Shown one piece after another: positions 49,165-59,222 of a DNA stretch of 64,000 bases. The stretch lies in contig JAHLTZ010000002.1 in the NCBI GenBank assembly GCA_025786725.1, forward strand, positions 930,001 through 994,000, given 5' to 3'. Made by a program: the position numbers and the translations under genes. Origin of the DNA: Syncephalis fuscata (taxonomy: Eukaryota; Zoopagomycota; Zoopagomycetes; Zoopagales; Piptocephalidaceae). The notes beneath the pieces are model-generated. The model did not search any database. It was not told where the DNA came from and saw only the letters and a list, made by a program, of their open reading frames with translations. Each line of letters starts with the position of its first letter. Position 1 is the first letter of the stretch.

Positions 49165-49513
49165 TCGTAGCAAAGAAACTACAACCAACCATGTTAATGG
49201 AAATATAACATACGAAGATATTAACCATAGTTGACCTTATTGTTGGTTATTTTTGCACTATGAATTTACAAGAAATAGAATAATCAGTTTCTTGTCTAAT
49301 ACGTTTAAATAATGTGAATACGTGTATTTTATATATTTATATTGATACAATGACAATAATGTTAATTAATTAATTAATTATTATTATTATTACATATAAA
49401 TATTAATGTGGATTCTAATTAATTAAATGTAATTCATTTCCACTATCATAGAATAGTAATTTAATAATCATAATCATAATAATAATAATAATAATAGTAA
49501 AAGTGAAATGGGA
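49165..49513. other. AT-rich convergent spacer
   Basis: About 350 bp with ATTATTATT and AATTAATT microsatellite-like tracts (49364-49395, 49463-49496). No gene is seen. Confidence 0.5.
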
Positions 49514-51049
49514 TTAACGCCATAAACATTTAGTTTGTGGACGTGCTTTATGGAGTTTTGCCGTAATAACTTCCCAGGCAGCCATCGATTCTTCATCATT
49601 TGGAACATCAATATTACCGGCTAGTTCCAATTTACGTAATTGAGGCAATGCACCAGCTATCAATGCATCTACTAATCTTTCAAATCCAGATGTATCCACC
49701 TGGTTACTGCTTAGATCAAGGAGAGTGAGTGCGGTATTATTAGACCATGATGCAATTTGATTAAAAATATTGGCCGATAATGTTATTTGATTGCCATAAA
49801 GTGTAATCTGGGTAATTGAAGATGAAGAGTTTAAAAGTGCCGCCAAACCAATATCGGTGATGTCGTTCTTTGATAAGTCGAGTGAAATACCCGCTACAGC
49901 AGCAGTAAGAATGTAGTCATCATTGGTATTTTTGGTGGCTGTAGCAATAGCACTTGGTAGTGGTGTGACTGATACTGCTAACTGACTGGCCCCTTCATCG
50001 CCCAGTGTATTTCCGCGTAATGTAACCTCACAGATCCGATTACCAGGACGTGTAAGTAGTTGGGCCAGATGATTAGCACCTACTGCAGTTACTCCACATT
50101 GATCCAGTTTTATTTCTTCAAGTGCCAATGAAGTGGCCAATACATCCTTGCTTGTTTCGTTTAAAGCCGATAAAAATGCATCACCAGGTGTTATATCTTC
50201 TGTGGCATCTTTGCTACCAACCTCTTTACTACTGCTTCCTTGTTCATTTTCTTTATTCTCATTGTCTTCCGGGGCTGTTGCATAACAATCGGATAGTATA
50301 ATCTTACGACAAAGTGATGAAGGGTGCGAAAGTGTACAGCCTAGCTGTGTCATACCCGTCACGTCTAACTCGGTATTACCGGCTAGATTCAATTCTTGTA
50401 AACCGTGTTTTGACTTGTTGCCATCTGAGGGTAAAAGAACGGTGGCAATATCGGTGGCAAAATCTACACCTAATTTGTTAAAGCTTAGATCTAACGCTAT
50501 CAATGAACCTTGAGCGACTCTATTCGCTTTAACACCCGCCATAATCGATTTAATGGTTGTATCGGTCAAATCATTCTCGGTCAGTATAACATGAGTTAGA
50601 CTATGATTATTTGTTAGCATGCCTCGTACTGCTTCGGGAATAGCATTGGATGCTGTTGCTGTTGCAGCTGCTCCAATGCCACATCGGCCCCAATCCAATA
50701 GATGGAGGGATTGATTTTTGCCAATAGCTGTACATAATGCTTCAAATCCAGTGGGTGCCCGCACGGCCAATTCGCGATCACCAAGTGTCAACGACTGTAG
50801 CGTATGATTATGCTGTCCTAGCGTTTGAGCGAGTGCCGAAAGAGACGCGTTCGACTGTGCATGTCCGCCACAATGCAGCTGAGTAAGTGTATGGTTGTCA
50901 GCAAGTGCAGCAAATAGTTGCGCAAACTGGTCAGCCGTTAAACGGCGCGCCGTCATAACATGCAACGAAACAAAATGAGAATCATTGGTATGTAGACGCC
51001 GAATCCAGTTGTCGACTGCTGTTTGGTTATCGTTGTTTCCCCAAACCAT
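49514..51049 (-). CDS. Leucine-rich repeat (RNase-inhibitor type) protein, intronless
   Basis: Single open frame of 511 residues from ATG 51049 (MVWGNNDNQTAVDNW). It is built from about 14-16 LRRs of the long RNase-inhibitor/NLR type: LTQLHCGG, LQSLTLGD, LTHVILTENDLTD, LIALDLSFNKLG, LQELNLAGNTELD, ISLDLSKNDITD, LTLLDLSSNQVD, LRKLELAGN. An acidic low-complexity loop (DNENKENEQGSSSKEVG) is inserted after residue 260. No NACHT, kinase, membrane or signal region is visible, so it should act as a protein-binding scaffold. The specific partner is unknown. The lack of introns contrasts with most neighbours. Confidence 0.8.
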   Translation of the reverse strand: MVWGNNDNQTAVDNWIRRLHTNDSHFVSLHVMTARRLTADQFAQLFAALADNHTLTQLHCGGHAQSNASLSALAQTLGQHNHTLQSLTLGDRELAVRAPTGFEALCTAIGKNQSLHLLDWGRCGIGAAATATASNAIPEAVRGMLTNNHSLTHVILTENDLTDTTIKSIMAGVKANRVAQGSLIALDLSFNKLGVDFATDIATVLLPSDGNKSKHGLQELNLAGNTELDVTGMTQLGCTLSHPSSLCRKIILSDCYATAPEDNENKENEQGSSSKEVGSKDATEDITPGDAFLSALNETSKDVLATSLALEEIKLDQCGVTAVGANHLAQLLTRPGNRICEVTLRGNTLGDEGASQLAVSVTPLPSAIATATKNTNDDYILTAAVAGISLDLSKNDITDIGLAALLNSSSSITQITLYGNQITLSANIFNQIASWSNNTALTLLDLSSNQVDTSGFERLVDALIAGALPQLRKLELAGNIDVPNDEESMAAWEVITAKLHKARPQTKCLWR

Positions 51050-51248
51050 GATAAACACGAACAGTAGTAGTATAGTTAGTGTAGATAGTAGAATGAATAC
51101 TTTGTAATGATGGTAATAGTTGATTTCTCTTGTAACAATTTAATATTTGCTCAGTTTATTTGAATTAACATTCTGGTTATTTTCTTTATTAGTGTCCACC
51201 ACATCCTACGACATTAATACAGACCTGTCTCTGTCGCTATCCGTAGTG

Positions 51249-52716
51249 ATGGATACGGAGCCTGCCGACGTGGCTTGCCGTCGTAATCAGAGACCAGATT
51301 CTATGCGAGCTATTGATACGCTGCCAATACGTCCGACGCTGCGTGCGCGATTACATACCAATGGCTACCATACTGTAAAAGATTTGGCTATTGGCTACCA
51401 CGAAGGACATATTACAACACGTAAATAATGGTCGAGAGTAGTATTTATTGCAGCTATATAGGCTAACTATTTATTTAGGTATGGGTGTATCTGAAAATGA
51501 ATTGCTACAAATACAAGAGTATTTACGGTCATTAGAACAGAAAGGTAGGTCAAGGTTGTTATTTAGCTAGATAATTAGCAATTAAAAGCAATAAAATAAG
51601 AGTTAGGATCAAGTGGTGGTATAATGCATTGGAGATGCTACAGCATGAAGAAGAGCCCAATCATCGTATTACTACGGGGATTCATCAATTAGATAGTTTG
51701 TTAGGTGGTGGCGGTATACCTTGTGGACAACTTGTAGAAATTTGTGGCGAACCAGGCATTGGCAAGACACAGTTGGGGTAATTAAATAGTGAGAGCGATC
51801 GTAACACATATTAACAAGCACTATTAGAATGCAACTGGCCGTCAATGTTCAACTACCTCGAGCATTATCGGGTGTAGCTGGAGAAGCCGTGTATATTGGT
51901 ATGTATTACCAAGTGTATAGTTAGTTGATGGGAATTAACATATTGCCACAGATACTGAGGGTAGTTTCCGACCAGAGCGGGTACATAAACTAGCTGAATA
52001 TGCGGCAAGACGTGCAAATGAACAGTTAAAATGTACGTGTCTACTGCATAATGTTTATAATTCTTATATTTATTTATTTGTTGTATTGACAAATAGTCGA
52101 TGCAATGCGAGTACCAGATGTGTTACATCGTATTCATTACTTTAGAGTACATACACACTTGGAATTAATTGCCTTAATTCATACGTTAGAAGAATTTGTA
52201 CGATCACGAACCAAGGTATGTTTATGGCTGTTATTACTGTTGTACCAATATTAATTACCAAGCTAGATTCGTTTAATCGTTATTGATAGTATTGCTTTTC
52301 CATTTCGACAAAGTTTTGAGAATATGTCACAAAGAATACGCCTATTAACAAATATTGCTCGTTCTCTTTTGTCAATGGCTCGTCAATATCAACTTGGTGT
52401 AAGTAGCTAGTTGTATAGCAATAGATGGCTAATATCAGTATAGGTATTAATGATCAATCAAATGACGACACAATTGAATCATGCTCAAGGAACATCTACG
52501 CTAGTGCCGGCCCTGGGAGATAGCTGGGGACATATGCCAAATATACGTCTAACTTTATTTTGGAGACAGAATATTAGGTAGTTTGTACATCTACAATAAT
52601 TATCATTTTGTAAAAATAACCAATGTAATAGATACGCGCTATTATTCAAATCGCCACTTCTTGCGGATGCACTGGCAGCATTTACCATTACAGTACGTGA
52701 ATGGGCATTAGATTGA
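51249..52716 (+). CDS. RAD51C: RAD51C-like recombination ATPase
   Basis: Nine exons give about 343 residues. N-terminal helix-hairpin-like segment ([17 protein letters not shown]), then [32 protein letters not shown] (Walker A), [25 protein letters not shown] (Walker B) and [21 protein letters not shown]. These match RAD51C, the paralogue that acts with XRCC3 or RAD51B in strand exchange and junction processing. Exon 2 to exon 3 is out of phase by one base if the consensus donor at 51545 is used; a weaker donor (AAAGGTAG|GTCAAG) would restore phase. Total length supports one missing base. The last two exons lack the long C-terminal nuclear-localisation tail of vertebrate RAD51C. Confidence 0.85.
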
Positions 52717-52944
52717 TTTACTTGATATTCTAACTAAATAATTATGTGATATTTAGTCAAATGGATTAGTTGATCTAGATGTGAATACCATATAATATTC
52801 GTATAATTTAAAGGCACCCAGTATTGTATAGTAACTGCTGTTTATTGATTAGTTGGAATAAAAACAATTTAAAATATTTATTGTTATTAAAATAAGAGGA
52901 AAAGTGCTACGGCTATTGCTGGATATGTCGCGCTGTATCTATGT

Positions 52945-53969
52945 TTATTTTCCGCGACCACCGAAGCCAAGGCGGCCTGGACGAGTGCCAAGCGCCAACG
53001 CTGTACTAATATCATCCTCGACATCTTCTAAGATAGATGGGCCTGGTGAAAATATTTTCTCGTGGCTAACTGTCTTTCCTTCGGTTACTGGATCAATTAC
53101 TGTATGGCCACCGCGCATTAGCTGAGCTGCTCGTGTATCAAAATGACCTGCAGTTTCGCGAACAGCGTGAACCGTTTTGTCCTGTGCAACACCAGCAAAA
53201 GCCGTACCAATCGTTTCTCCTAACAGCGAGGCACCCTTTTTGGTGATGGCATCGGTGATGGCAGGCGTGCCTATTGTTTTGAGCATGATTGCTCCACCAA
53301 CAAGTCCACTAACGGCACCACCGATGATGTTGGGAATTAGACCAACGGCGGTATCTTTAAAGCGCTGTTCCCGAGTACGTGGGTCAGCGGTGTCGTTGCG
53401 TACGCCAATGCCTAAGAATTTACGCTCGATAGCCGTTTGTGTACGATTCCAAACAACTGTACCGGCCACACCGGCTGCCGTGAAGGCTGGTACCGTTGCA
53501 CCCATCACGCCAAGTACACCGAGACCGGCGGCAGTAGCAACTGCGCCAGATACTAGAGAGGGGGCAAGGACTTTGGCTACATTTTTCATACGACTTGATC
53601 GGCGATTTGGCGAGGGAAATAGATCGTTTTCCACGGGTACCGACGATGCAGGTGCAAAAGCGGTACCATTAGCGGCAAGAGCGGCGTTTTTTTTTTTTCT
53701 TGAAGCTCGGCCACTTCTACCGCTGTTAATGCGCCCACCTTGAAGCCGGTCGATACAGATCCACCTATTGTATCGGCAACATCGGCCCCCATTTTACCAA
53801 GTTGTAAGGCTTGGCCCAGTCCATTACTAATGAAGCCGGTTACCAAGCTAATGCCAAACTGATTACCAATTTCTTTGGCCTCTTTAACAACTTTCTCCTC
53901 CAAAGTAGTATGATTACTCTGGCCAGGCAGATCAATAAACACCGGCTTTCCAGGCAGTGAGTCTACCAT
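52945..53969 (-). CDS. Gly/Ala-rich hydrophobic protein, unknown; frame break at A12 run
   Basis: Minus-strand reading from ATG 53969 (MVDSLPGKPVFIDLPGQSNH). The protein alternates Gly/Ala-rich hydrophobic stretches (GISLVTGFISNGLGQALQLG, VSGAVATAAGLGVLGVMGA, GLIPNIIGGAVSGLVGGAIM) with charged linkers, and ends in a Gly/Arg tail (GTRPGRLGFGGRGK). No signal peptide is obvious. No family recognised. The frame breaks inside a run of about twelve T on the plus strand (53687-53698, AAA codons on the minus). Downstream coding continues in the frame expected if one more A were present, reading KKNAALAANGTAFAP. The gene is either intact with a miscounted homopolymer or uses slippage at this run. It ends 229 bp from RAD51C, convergent. 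Confidence 0.62.
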
Positions 53970-55925
53970 AGTTCCATTATGACCTGATGCTAATGTTTAC
54001 TATCACTGATGGGTACAGGGGAAGCAACAACAGTAGTGGTCACAGATTGTACTGTTAAAATACTAAATAGACATGACACTGAAAGCAGCATCAAGGAATT
54101 TATGTGTTTATGTGGTAATTATGCTTGGAAATACCAAGTGCCAATTTTATATTCATTACCAGCTATTATGTGAAGATGTGCAACAACAATCAATAAATCT
54201 AGCAAATTATATCGCTATTAAATTAAGCAAGTCTTTAAATAATAATAATAGGTTGATGATGATAAACAGATCGAAGGATCTGGTAGAAGACGTCACTAGC
54301 AGAAGATAGAAGAGAATAGATGGCGTTAATAAGACCTAATAGATTGGGAAAGTAATGTTGGATAAACTTGAAGGTCATAAGACTGAAACAATCTGTTGTA
54401 CTTAGCTTTATACCGGATGCAGATTGCACGATAACACAATAAAAACAAAAATATTGCCCATTTATTAGCGGTAAAGATAGGTAACTGGACTATCTTTCCA
54501 TGTGTTGATGAAGTCAACAGCGGTAGTGACTCACGTGGCACCAAGTAATCGAACGCTAGTGCGTCGGTGATGATTTAGTGAAGTTTGTCTTTAAGCACGA
54601 GCGAATGACTGGTTATGGAAAAAACTACAATATATACCTTTGGGTACTCATGTTAATGCAGTTAATTGGCAATTGTAACTAGAAATTGGCACGTGAAGAC
54701 AGTTATGGTTCAGCACTAGCCAATCGGAGTGAGGTAGATTAACTGATTAATATTAATCCATCAGTTTTACTAGTTCGGCATATGGCGGTGTTTGCGGAGA
54801 TATAAAAAACGCGTGCTTCATATTTGTTTGTGAGTGTGCAAAATTATGCACCTACACACACGATACTATTGTTTCTATAACAACGACAAGAGTAACCAGC
54901 ATGGTAACACTGTGCAATGGTATACAGCTAACGGAAATGGTCCAGGACACGTTATTTCAATAATTGCCTATGCTCAGGCATGAGAATACCTGACGTGGTA
55001 GGTAGTACAAATAGTTAAAACACGGTATTTGTGGTTAAAATGGCGTCATTATTAAATAAAAACTATATTGCTAATTAGGTGCTGAAGGCAGTAGTTTACA
55101 ATTTATTGCAACATCTAGTAACAATCTTTGAATGGTAATACCAATCAAAATAGTTTTGTACCAAGTCTAATCATTCTTAAATGCTTTAATGGTCTGAATG
55201 TTATTTATAACTTTTAATGACCAGAAGCATAAACAATCGTTTTATTATGTATAATTAGTGGAGCGATTTTAATAAATTTGGCGTAAATGTCAGCCATACT
55301 TGTGTTTAACATGAAGTTAGCCGTTTAGTAATAGCACTACATTGGTGATGTTTGTTTTGTTCACTGTAATTAGTATGACTACGTTTGAGTGGATATCTAA
55401 AGCATTTTAGTTTTGAATCACAACTGGTTATTGTCTGTTCTATACTATTGTTTATAATACATTTACAAACTTCACATTATTGCGCTGAATATCTATCTCT
55501 ACACATTATTTATAAAGATTAAAAATACTATCGCAATCATATTAATTAATCTATTAAAATAATCCTAATTTTAGATACCAAAAAGTATCAAACGTTTTTA
55601 CGATCATTTTCTAATGACAAGGTGTGCTTATTAGCTAAAACTTATTTACTTGTAAATAAAACGTCCAAGTGTAAAACATTTTACTACGATACATACAAGT
55701 AAATCTAATTGTGTCTGAGTAAAAATGTGGAAACGACTATATTAAACAAATTTAGATTCAGAAAATTCACAGTTTAGTGATAGAGATACAAGACAAGTAC
55801 CATTACACTGGTTACCAATATTATTTGTAATAAAAAGACGCTGTTTCTTTGAAATGTTGGCAAATACCATTTAATCATATGTACGCGACTATTCAAATAT
55901 ACTAGTAGAAAAACTATTTTATACA
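53970..55925. other. Large gene-poor interval
   Basis: About 2 kb, AT-rich, between divergent starts of the Gly/Ala-rich gene and GH16. Small open frames (for example 54235-54544) lack codon character, signal peptides or similarity to neighbours. TATA-like motifs near 54800 and 55910. Confidence 0.45.
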
Positions 55926-56762
55926 ATGCAATCTTTTCTTCTAATTTTTGGAATATTGGCACTGCCATTTTTAGCAAGTTCTTACACTTGGGGGTGGCCT
56001 GGAACCAAGAGTAGCCTACTGCTTAATGAGGATTTCAAAAAACCATTGAATGAAAATATATGGAATTTTGATCTTGGTAATGGTTGCGAACAGAATCTCT
56101 GCCAATGGGGAAATGGCGAACAGCAAGTATACACCAAGGCTGGCATTCAAACAAATGCTGATGGGCACTTGAAAATTGTTGCTCGTCGCGAAAATGGCAA
56201 ATGGACTTCGGGCAGAATCAATACAAAAAACAAGTTTACATTCAAATACGGCCGTATTGATGTGCGCGCCAAATTGCCAACGGCTGATGGTGCTTTCCCA
56301 GCGATTTGGATGATGCCTCAAAACAGCACATATGGCACCTGGCCCAACAGCGGTGAAATTGACATTGCAGAGTACCAGTCTTCATGGACCAAGGACGATA
56401 AACGCGCTTCGCTTCAGACGCTACACTTTAAAAATCATCATGGTGGAAATGCCATGGCATTTAGTACTTCGAGCGACCCTTCCAAATGGCACACGTACAC
56501 TGTTATGTGGTCTCCCGATTATATCAAGTTTATGCGCGACAATGAGTTCAGCGGAGCCTACACTCGTCCGAAGAATGCAACGCCCGATGCATGGCCATAT
56601 AATCAGGAATTCTACATAGTTTTAAATCTGGCTATTGAGCCTTCATGGGGCAGCCGAGTCAAAGCCAACGATGACGTGCACACGCTTGAAATTGACTGGA
56701 TTCGTGTAAGCGATAGATTGGATGCATCCTCGCTATCCTGTCGCACGCCCAATTGTCGATAG
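55926..56762 (+). CDS. Secreted GH16 beta-glucanase (laminarinase-like), intronless
   Basis: Single open frame of 278 residues with a signal peptide (MQSFLLIFGILALPFLASS). The GH16 jelly-roll landmarks are in order: LLNEDFKKPL, YTKAGIQTN, GRINTKNKFTFKYGRIDVRAKLP, AFPAIWMMP, and the catalytic SGEIDIAEY with the nucleophile and acid/base glutamates. These are followed by WHTYTVMWSPDYIKFM and FYIVLNLAIE. Family role: hydrolysis of beta-1,3 or mixed-link beta-glucans outside the cell. The C-terminus ends CRTPNCR, so a terminal cysteine pair is present. No introns, unlike most genes here, which fits recent retroposition or acquisition by transfer (inference). Confidence 0.92.
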   Translation: MQSFLLIFGILALPFLASSYTWGWPGTKSSLLLNEDFKKPLNENIWNFDLGNGCEQNLCQWGNGEQQVYTKAGIQTNADGHLKIVARRENGKWTSGRINTKNKFTFKYGRIDVRAKLPTADGAFPAIWMMPQNSTYGTWPNSGEIDIAEYQSSWTKDDKRASLQTLHFKNHHGGNAMAFSTSSDPSKWHTYTVMWSPDYIKFMRDNEFSGAYTRPKNATPDAWPYNQEFYIVLNLAIEPSWGSRVKANDDVHTLEIDWIRVSDRLDASSLSCRTPNCR

Positions 56763-57281
56763 TTGAATATAAACCAAAAATTAAATTGCTTTTGTGCGTT
56801 GAAATGCATTATTTGTACTATTCGCTCGTTTGAACAAGAATAAATCATTTCTAAAATTTGAATAAGCTGATACATGCATTATTCTATTATCTAGTAATGG
56901 CATTGTTTTGAAACCGACATTCAACATTAAAATTTAATTGTATGGATTACGTGTGATTCCTCAGTTCATTTTGGATGCAATTCGTACAGCAATGACTATG
57001 ATGCTGAAATTGTTAACACCATTTCTTAATTTATACTATTTGTAAATTACGTAACAGAAAGCTACATAGAGTATTGCCTTCTTGTACTAATAAAAATTAA
57101 GATGAGCGTATTATTTTCAAACTATTTCTTTTAATCTTGGCATCACACAACCTTGCGGCAGTCCAATTCTATTTAATATAAATTTTTGCTAAAATAGCTT
57201 GTTCTATCAACATCATAATTTTTTCGCACATTGTTGATCATTACTGTATCTATCAGTATTTTTATTTGCATAAGCATAGAC
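56763..57281. other. AT-rich spacer
   Basis: About 520 bp between GH16 and the aldo/keto reductase relic. No gene is supported. Confidence 0.5.
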
Positions 57282-58215
57282 CTATTCACATTTATATTGT
57301 GTTTGGTAATTGTGATTATCCAATTCTTTTAATACTAAAAAATTGTAATTGTGCACTTCACCAAAAATTGCTTTAATATGATCTGGATTGGCAGATCTGG
57401 GTATTACTGATGTATCGCGTGCTAAAGCCCAATTAATAAGCACTTGCACTGGCGTGCAGCCGTGCTTCTCCGCAATAGATGTGATAATCGGTCCCAATTG
57501 CAATATTGCACCCTGAGATCCAAGTAGACTATACGCCGTCATGTGTATACCTTTGCTATGGCAAATTTAACCAATTCGTCTTGTGGCAACTATGGATGTA
57601 ATTCGACTTGATTGACGGCCGACACCACGTGTGCACTAGCAAGCAAACGTCCAAATGGCTAATAATAAAGTTGGAAACGCTAATAGTCTTAAATTTGCCA
57701 GTTTCTAATAGATCATAATATATAGATATATGTGCATATGCTCAAGTAATAAAATGGTTACATACCTCCATTGCTCGCCAAGTATCGACAAAGTTGTTTT
57801 TGCAATAACTTCAATAAGCATTTTAGCTTTATTAGTATTTACATCTTTATCATACTAGATAAATTAATGATGTAAATATGACAATTAAATACCAGCAACA
57901 TCTGATTTGTTTAACATAGAAAAAAGCAAGGCATGGCATAAAAGATGGTGCAGTAATCACAATATATTTTTTATTTCTATTTTAATTAAAAACGGCTTTT
58001 TTTGTAGCCATTGATACATTACGATTGATCACATTAGATACAAACACAATTGAACTATTCGTTTTAGCAATAATAGACATATATGCAGTGCCTATATTCA
58101 AGTAAAATGATCTAATGAATAAATTCTAGTGTTTTTACGTTATTTATGATCAATAAATCAACAACATCAATACTCGAGTCCAATGCTTCATTATTGGAAA
58201 TACCACTATGCAACA
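57282..58215 (-). pseudogene. Aldo/keto reductase pseudogene
   Basis: Minus-strand fragments in family order. A core region near 58210-58140 resembles the DVVDL segment. VDTWRAME lies near 57790-57760. LETGKFKTISVSNF follows, then a frame shift near 57650, LASAHVVSAVNQVELHP followed at once by a TAG stop near 57593, and another frame shift near 57560. TAYSLLGSQGAILQLGPIITSIAEKHG then leads to QVLINWALARDTSVIPRS at 57400-57440. The order matches an NADPH-dependent AKR. Several stops and shifts at independent points show the gene is dead, unlike the single-base breaks in other genes. The N-terminal catalytic part is not clearly recovered. Confidence 0.75.
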
Positions 58216-58651
58216 GCCGATAATTAATAGCAGGAATTAATTGGTAGTAATAAGGCCTAGATTAATGACTGGTAGCACAGGGCTAAAAATGAGCAGGTAA
58301 TTCTTGTAGTTTAAGCGCAATGTAAAGTGGAATGACCAAGTGAACCAATTAATATACTGCATGCTTTAACAATTGCAGCTAGTTTATGCACAACAATATA
58401 GAAATGTAAAAAAAGTACAAGCTCGATTTATTAATGTTAGCTTGTATCGGTGTTGCGCTGCTTGAAAGAGAAATAAAGTAACTTTTATTGACCAGCTATT
58501 AATAAAACTTGTAATCATCTGTGAGGCAAAGAAAATGCAGTTTGTTGTCAAGATAAAACTAATTGTATAAAAAATTATACTGAGGTTTGTTCAAAGGCAA
58601 TGCGCTATTTTACAAGTTATGTGCAGTTTGAAAGGATTCAGGTATTAGGGT
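58216..58651. other. AT-rich spacer
   Basis: About 435 bp, no gene or repeat seen. Confidence 0.4.
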
Positions 58652-58904
58652 CTAGAACGTTTCGGTGAAATCAATAGCAAAAGCACAAAGATACATCGCC
58701 CTTGCTTCCGTAGAACCAACCAATAGACTCAGTTTGCGTCGCATGGTCAAATCATTCACGGCACAGTAACGACTAGTACAAGGATTGCTACCATAGATGT
58801 TCTAGACAATTGAGATTATCGCTTCATCTGAGCAAAAACCAAACAGGCTGAATTAAGGGCCTGACTGCACATTAGCGTGCCATTGGTACATTGATATACG
58901 CATG
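58652..58904 (-). CDS. Possible small Cys-rich protein (two exons, partial)
   Basis: On the minus strand, 58652-58801 is open for 49 codons before TAG. It reads with a Cys pattern (NIYGSNPCTSRYCAVNDLTM, then MYLCAFAIDF) and is preceded by a good acceptor (TTGTCTAG). Upstream, 58840-58904 is open in a matching phase and gives CVYQCTNGTLMCSQALNSACL, followed by a weak GTTTTT donor for a 38-nt intron. Five cysteines in the upstream piece and spaced Cys in the lower one suggest a disulfide-rich secreted protein. No start or signal peptide was found upstream (58905-59100), so this may be a fragment, a relic or an exon of a larger gene. Uncertain. Confidence 0.35.
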
Positions 58905-59222
58905 CTTCAAATCATCATGTGCATACGTTTAAAGACTATCATTGCATGTATAGAATGCACATTGCAGTTATTTACCTATGTCTGTTAAATTGTCATATCA
59001 ATGCATTTTATTGGTTTACACTGTATTCAATGGTATATTCTATAAAATACACCGCTGGTGCTTTAGAATAAATATTAATATAAATAGCTCATAAAATACA
59101 CACAACTAACCAGCAGTATCATCATCACATTCTGCTTTCTGCCAAATACTCACTCTACCTACTTTATACTACTATACTCTATCGTTCATTCTACTTATTT
59201 GTCTTAACAAATCAATCTCACC
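58905..59222. other. Promoter region of the small secreted gene
   Basis: About 320 bp, AT-rich. TATAAAATA is visible near 59041-59050, about 175 bp before the ATG at 59223. No gene is seen. Confidence 0.45.
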
